A stretch of 64,000 nucleotides of DNA, taken from the NCBI GenBank assembly GCA_019059635.1, contig JAGVRJ010000004.1, positions 2,294,001-2,358,000 on the forward strand. Reading direction: 5' to 3'. The position numbers and the translations under genes were made by a program. Under the pieces are notes generated by a model, which worked only from the letters and a program-made list of their open reading frames with translations, made no database searches and was not told the origin of the DNA. The stretch is from Proales similis (lineage: Eukaryota; Rotifera; Eurotatoria; Ploima; Proalidae). Position 1 is the stretch's first letter. Each line of letters opens with the position of its first letter. Positions 58,401-64,000 of the stretch are shown here, in pieces.

Positions 58401-61400
58401 GGCTTGGACTTGACAAGTCAAAATTTGGCGAAGTGATTGTACGAACTGAAGTCTGATTGGATCCGTTCATGACACGGAGACTGGAAACAGCTCCTTGACT
58501 TGGTGATACTCTGGTCGAATCGAAAAGAGCTTGGCGCTCAAGGGTCTGATTCGGACTTGAGTTTGGCGATGATTTGTTCACTTTGCATTCGTTCACTGGA
58601 ATAAACTCAAACGTCTTGCAAGCATTTGTGGGACTCTCAGCTGCGCGGAGGCGTTCGAGTCGAATTAGATTTTTGGCCGAGTCAAACGAGAGACGACGAG
58701 CGGCTGCCGAAATGCTATTCTGGCCGATGCGAGTGTCAAACTGGTCGATGAGAGAAGTGTGCCGGGCGCCTGGAAGTTTGGAATTCGACCCGGTGGTCGG
58801 CGTGGGGCATGTGCGCATTATAATCGGCAGTGGCCGAGTATGCACAGATTCAATAGCGCCTTTGCTGCTGGACTCAATTCGCTTGAACGAGCGGTGCCTA
58901 TTCACTCGTTTCTTAGTCTCTTGATATCGTCTGAGTCGGCCAATTGACTGGCTGCTGCTCTTTGCGTAGTCGGCTGCAAGTTTGTTAAATTTTAGCATTT
59001 TTTTTTCCAATTTGTCGCAAGGCACAGAATTCACTTACGATGCAGAGCAACACGAGTCGGCACGTTGACCGGCCGTATCGAGTCAGAATTCGTGCCCGCT
59101 TTGCTCGTCGACTGAGCACGTTCGCGTCGACTCTGACGCAGCTTTTTCATCTGCGTCTGTCGAGCTATCTCGTGCATGGCGTCCTCTCTAATTCGATCTT
59201 CGATCGCCTTCTTCGGCTCGTCTTCGCTTGAGAAGCCCTCGACCAAAATGGCGACCAACAAATTGAACAGCACATAGTTGCCGAAGGTCATCAGAGCAAT
59301 GAAATAGAGCGCAGCCCAAGACGAGGTTTTGTCCATGCCGTTGTAAAGCACCTCGTTCCAGTCCTCTTGAGTAAGCACCTTGTTTCAAGCGGCCCGATTT
59401 GAGTCAAAGTTCAAACAGAGACGAAGCGAGTTGGAAATTACCTGAAAAACGGTGATCAGTGCCCAAAGCAACGAGTCAAAGTTTTTCCTCTCGCAGGCAC
59501 GCTCTCCGTTCGGCATTTGGACGCAAAACTTACAACCGAACAGATTCATGCCCAATATGCTGAATATGAATATGAACAAGATCAAGAGGGAGAAGAAAGT
59601 GGCCACGTTGTCAATTGTCTTGAGCATGACCACCAGCTGCCGTCTCAATGCGGGCATGAATCGAACGATTTTGAGTATTCGCAGAAGACGAAATGTTCGC
59701 AATACCGAAACGCCGCTGGCACCGGCCGCGCCGCCCAGCAGAATGTGACGCAACAGTTCGTACATGCTGAATCGAGGTCAATTAGTTTGCCGAGTGTGTG
59801 ATGCGAAATTAAGAGCGAACCTGATCATCACAATGGCGCCGTCAAACAGATTGAAGCCACTTTTCAAATATTGACTGAAGCCGTAGGCTATGATCTTTAG
59901 AAGCATCTCGCAGAGGAAAACACAAGTGAATATGAAATTGCTGTACTCGACAATAAACGTCAGAGTGGCCGGCTTGTTTCGAATCAGAGTTAAAAAGTTG
60001 GATTCAAAGAGAATTTGTTTCCGCTTGGCACTTACTTGATCGTGATGCTCCACGCCCATGCTCAGTGTGTTGATTAGAATTGCGCACAGAATACTGCGTT
60101 CAAATGTTCTGCTGTCGACCACATGTCGAACGGTAGTTTGGATGAAAACAAGCAAAGAAGCGAGCCGACGAAGAAAGACGAGCATGCAAGTGTACACTCT
60201 ATTCGATTCTAATCTATCTCTGTTTATGAAACGGTCGAAAAATCGCTTCGGCCCGATCGACTCGTCCATCTCTATCGGCTCAAATTCGATTCGTATGCGT
60301 CTAGCCGAGGCGACTTTGGTCTCTTTTTCAATTCGAATGCCTTCCCAGCTTATGGACGAGCTGAGCTCATTGCATTCAGTGTCGTCGGCCTCGCGCAGTT
60401 TCTCAGTTTCAAGCGGCTCTGTGATGCGAGGGCATTCACTGCTTGCCTGAGGCGCAGTCAAGTTGGTCATGGCGCTCTGTGAGTGATTGGGCACTCTCTG
60501 CACAAGTGTGCTCGGATTCGCTACTGTCCGCCTCTTCTGCTCGTCTTTCAGATGCTTTTTCAGACGCCTCTCTCGCATGTACTGATTGTATCTGCGCTTC
60601 AAGCGGCGTTTACTTTTACGCCAAAGATGACCGGCCAGCTTGATCAGCTCCTGCCAGCATGAACCGGGCTCATTGGTGGTGTCGCTTAAAATTGTGCTGC
60701 TCGAGCGAGAGAAACGACGACGCTCTGCAATCATGCGTTGCGTTTCTCGCCGCTTGGTTTCGCTGAACTGAGTGGCAATCACGACCAAACACAAGTTGAT
60801 CATAAAAAATGAACCGATCTAGAACGGTTGTGAGCTTTTGATGCGACCAGTGACTAAATAAAGAGAGCATACCACAATAAGAAAAACGAAATAGATCCAA
60901 TTCCAGAATGAATGAGCGTCTTGAATGTAGTACATAATGGTCACCCAGCTCTCCAAGCTGATTATCTGAATTTTGGTTGAAAACTGACGTGGAAAGAGGA
61001 GAAAGAGAGGTCTAGTCACCTGAAATATGGCCACCCACGCGAAGCCGATGTTGTCGAATGATATGGAGCCTCTGAACGGATTCTTGTCGCTCGGACGACA
61101 TTCGGTGTAATAAATGTTCCAGTTCACGCATGTCTCATTGGAACCGGTTTTGCGCAATAGATCGATTGTGCCGTTGCATATACGCGAGTTATTCACATAT
61201 GGCGGAATGTCGTTGCACGTGGTCATGCCGGTGCCAGTTGTGCATATAAAGCTATCTTTGAACTCGGGCTGATAGTAAATGCGCCTGAACGACTCGTCCA
61301 ACAGATCGCCCATCAATGTGTGATTGTAGCTGAAAAAGCATCGGTTGCGAAGGACACCTTTCCACAACTGCACGCCGATTATGCCGAATATGAAGAAGAC

Positions 61401-62552
61401 AAAAAAGCAGAGTAGAAGCACGTTGCCCAGCATTGGCAACGTGTCCAGCAGTAGCATGACCAGTATGCGCATGCTTGGCACCCGATTTATGGCCCTTAGC
61501 GGCCGAAGCACTCGAATAGTCCGAATCGAGCTCAGGCTTAGATTCTCTGTGCTCAGTGTGTACTCGAACGCCCTTCAATTCAATCGATTCGATTAATTAG
61601 CTGTTTTTTTCAGCAAGAAAGAAGACGAGAATGAATTCCACTCGAGGCTCGATTGCACTCAATTTGAACTAATTAGTTTAAAAAACAGGAGCGAAGGGAG
61701 AGGGAGCAGGGCAGAAGATGGATGATGGTTGTGGTTCGCTTGAGAGGCCCTTTGCCAAATGAGCAATGCGAAATTAAACCAAGTCCCGAGACAATCGAGC
61801 CAAGCGCGGAGCACATCAGTGTCTTGCCTAGCCAAGCACCAACCAAGCACTTACCCGGCCATGACAATGAAAAAGTCAAGTCGATTCCAGGTCTCGGCCA
61901 TGTACGTGTCTTTGCCATAGAAGCCCATTGCAATTATTTTGATTATCATTTCGACGGCGAAAAACAAAAATATAAAATGATCGAGATACTGAAGAACATG
62001 GCATCGAGTTGAAGAGCAGGGATTGTCATTGCACGGCTGATACATGCCAAGAGTGATGCAGTTGATTAGAATAATGAACATGCTGACGCGCTCGAACCAG
62101 GGCGAGGTGATCATTTTAAGGCACCAGAAACGTGGCCTTGAGCTCTGCTTCAGATATTTGAACACAATCGGAACGTAGCCCGGAAAGAGCACTTGGTCGC
62201 GATTCTGCTCGCCGTCCTCATCGTCGTCAGCGGCTTGATCGTCGCCGTAATCGACCGCGTCAGCTGACGCCACGTCTCCGTTCTCCTGCTCGTCACCGTC
62301 GGCGTCACTGTCGTTTCTGTCGTCAAAAATCAGCTCGCTATTGCTAAGATCGGTTTGAGTTCGGCTTGAGAGATGGTCGGTGAGATCCAGCGACTTGAAC
62401 GCTCCCTGATTGCTTCTTGATTCAGTTGTGAGCGTAGTTTGCCTCTGTCTGTGGCGGTTCATTCGGTTCGATTCGTTCAGAAAGGCCTTGCTTTCCTCTT
62501 CTTCTTCATGCTCTTCTTGACTAAAATCGCATCGCGCTTTAGTAGGCTTCAT
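55406..62552 (-). CDS. T-type voltage-gated calcium channel alpha-1 subunit (Cav3)
   Basis: Hand model of 17 exons (5' to 3'): 62552-61855, 61572-61020, 60965-60873, 60818-60036, 59972-59821, 59766-59442, 59378-59039, 58973-58398, 58333-58224, 58204-57935, 57870-56929, 56893-56757, 56701-56418, 56361-56066, 56001-55885, 55826-55748, 55677-55406. It keeps phase and gives 2008 residues, usual for Cav3. Four six-helix domains with Arg-rich S4 segments are visible. The filter is Glu (SLESW, about 422), Glu (LTQEDW, about 873), Asp (SSKDGW, about 1481) and Asp (ATGDNW, about 1789): the EEDD of T-type channels. The I-II linker has a [14 protein letters not shown] gating-brake-like helix. No IQ motif is seen after domain IV, as expected. 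It carries low-threshold calcium current in neurons and muscle. Junctions of the small C-terminal exons are less certain. Confidence 0.96.
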
Positions 62553-64000
62553 ATTGACGGATGATGCTTGGAGACTCGTTTGCCCTGCATCACTGCATCG
62601 TGCTCCAAATCAAAACGCTTGCGGTCTTTGTGTGGAAGCAACTCCGTTTCTCTCGCTTTCTATATTTGCACGCGCCAAACAAGAGAATTTTATTATAATC
62701 TAGAAGATCGATTAAAAACTAAAGAATGCGAGTGAAACAAGCCGCCAGTTGTTTGCTTGCAGTTTCACACAACTGTGTTTGCTTTGCGTGAAATCACGCG
62801 TAATAATGATGCGGAAATAAAGAGACCGTGTCCGGACAACAGGATATATGGCTTCAGTTTAATCGAAGCCAACAGCAGCAGAAGATCGACAGCAGTGTAG
62901 GCGCGTATCAGGAGAATTACTGCCGTTTGAAATGAATTTGAAAATTGAGGCCACGAGGCGACGATCGACTTTTATTATTTTGCCTCTCTTTTTTTTTTTT
63001 TGTTGCAAGCTTCTCCTTTTTATCAAGGCCGAACATTGCACAGCACTCAACTCGACTCGACTTTGTTTCGAAATCGACACGACAAAGCTCTTGCGCACGT
63101 TGTTGTTGAGGCAGCGCTTCATCAAATGAACATTCATAGAGCCATGAAAGCAGACAATAGGCCTAAGACAATTAGATAAATGCTCATAATCATTAATAAG
63201 CGGAAATTTTCAAACTCGCTCGTGTAAGGCAACATGCCAAATTAAGTATGATTAATAACATGTACGCGCAAGAGAGAGCCCCGCAAGTTGAGTCTAAATT
63301 AATCTGCGCCGATTCAGTCGGGCAGAAAAATAGCCTTTTAATCACTCCCCGATGTGCACCTATGCTAAATTGCAGCGATTAGCCGCTTGAAATTAATTAA
63401 GATTGGCATTTAATGTAAAGACGGTTAATTTGGTCTGCCCGGCTTCAGCCTGGACGAATGAGTGCCTGAGCTCTTACTTAAAGTTACTGCTACCAGTGCT
63501 GCTGCTGCCGCAAATGGTTTTTGCGGCACTCTAGTTGTTGCACTATTGAGTGTATAATCAGGTGCCATATATACATACATACATATTTCTATCCAATAAG
63601 GCCACGCTCGCCTTATGAAATAGGCATTCAAAATAGATGCGTGTAAATATTAAGCAAATAGAAAATATCGCTAATTTCATTTGGCCGCCCTATGTCTGTA
63701 TGGGCGCTTGTGTGTGTGTGTCTGTGTGTGGGTGAGCAAGGGAGAGAAGAGGAGCTGAAGATTGAGATCGAAAAGCCAATGGGAACAAGTGAGCGAGAGG
63801 CAGCCGTTTGCCAGAGTCTAGAAGAATCATATGTCAGAGCAGCAATAGAACGGCAGCCAACATGGAGATATCTAGCAAACAAGAGTCGCGTAAATTAATT
63901 CTTAAAGGCAAACTTCTCTCTTCTCCTCCTAAAGTTTCTTTTCGGGTCTAATTTGTCGCTAGCCTGCAGGGCAATGTTGGTGCAATTGGTGTTAGAAAAG
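62553..64000. other. Region upstream of Cav3, no gene seen
   Basis: No convincing coding frame on either strand; short frames lack features. It should contain the promoter and 5' untranslated region of the calcium channel gene. An interrupted (TG)n run lies at about 63707-63731 and a (CATA)n run near 63568-63584. Confidence 0.4.
63707..63731. repeat. Interrupted (TG)n microsatellite
   Basis: About ten TG units with one TC interruption. Likely polymorphic; no function evident. Confidence 0.75.

Noticed and set aside
55406-62552. Voltage-gated sodium channel
   Set aside because: Four-domain structure is shared, but the filter is EEDD, not DEKA or DEEA, there is no inactivation IFM-type linker, and the motifs match Cav3.

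Overview
The window is animal nuclear DNA, most likely from an arthropod and perhaps a mite. The strongest lineage clue is a chemoreceptor gene at 24.6-26.3 kb that ends in the TYhhhhhQF signature of arthropod gustatory receptors. Other supporting signs are many short spliceosomal introns (mostly 45-130 nt, GT-AG), short intergenic gaps, AATAAA poly(A) signals, two nuclear tRNA-Ser genes and animal-only families (T-type calcium channel, PEN-2, SLC22, cadherin). The mite assignment rests on compactness and frequent intron loss and is only a guess. Exon models were built by hand from splice motifs and reading-frame continuity; those for Cav3, MOXD1, PEN-2, the gustatory receptor and the two EGF-receptor genes keep phase through every junction.

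Layout. 0-2.8 kb: three putative alternative first exons of a minus-strand gene that leaves the left edge. 4.7-6.8 kb: single-exon SLC22-like transporter. 7.6-10.3 kb: three tandem copies of the small activating subunit of serine palmitoyltransferase, with one unrelated small gene among them. 10.5-13.0 kb: intronless orphan seven-helix receptor with a large ectodomain. 13.7-20.4 kb: two tandem single-pass membrane proteins sharing a three-EGF plus transmembrane module but with different N-terminal ectodomains (the second has two WSC domains and a Thr-rich stalk). 20.6-23.6 kb: twelve-exon copper monooxygenase of the DBH/MOXD1 family with two DOMON domains. 24.6-26.3 kb: gustatory receptor.

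The 26.6-37.9 kb region is an accessory-looking patch. It holds a leucine-rich repeat (LRR) gene broken by one in-frame TAG, PEN-2, a tRNA, small unknown genes, a bacterial-looking quinolinate phosphoribosyltransferase, and two rearranged partial copies of the 28-31.6 kb segment. Inside the repeats is a small coiled-coil membrane protein whose heptad number changes between copies.

The right side holds a 13.95-kb single-exon giant cadherin (4649 aa), a second LRR protein related to the first, and a complete 17-exon T-type (Cav3) calcium channel gene with an EEDD selectivity filter. No virus, transposon, CRISPR array or operon was recognised. The genes do not form one pathway. The common themes are membrane and adhesion proteins, local tandem duplication and strong intron loss in some genes beside intron-rich neighbours.
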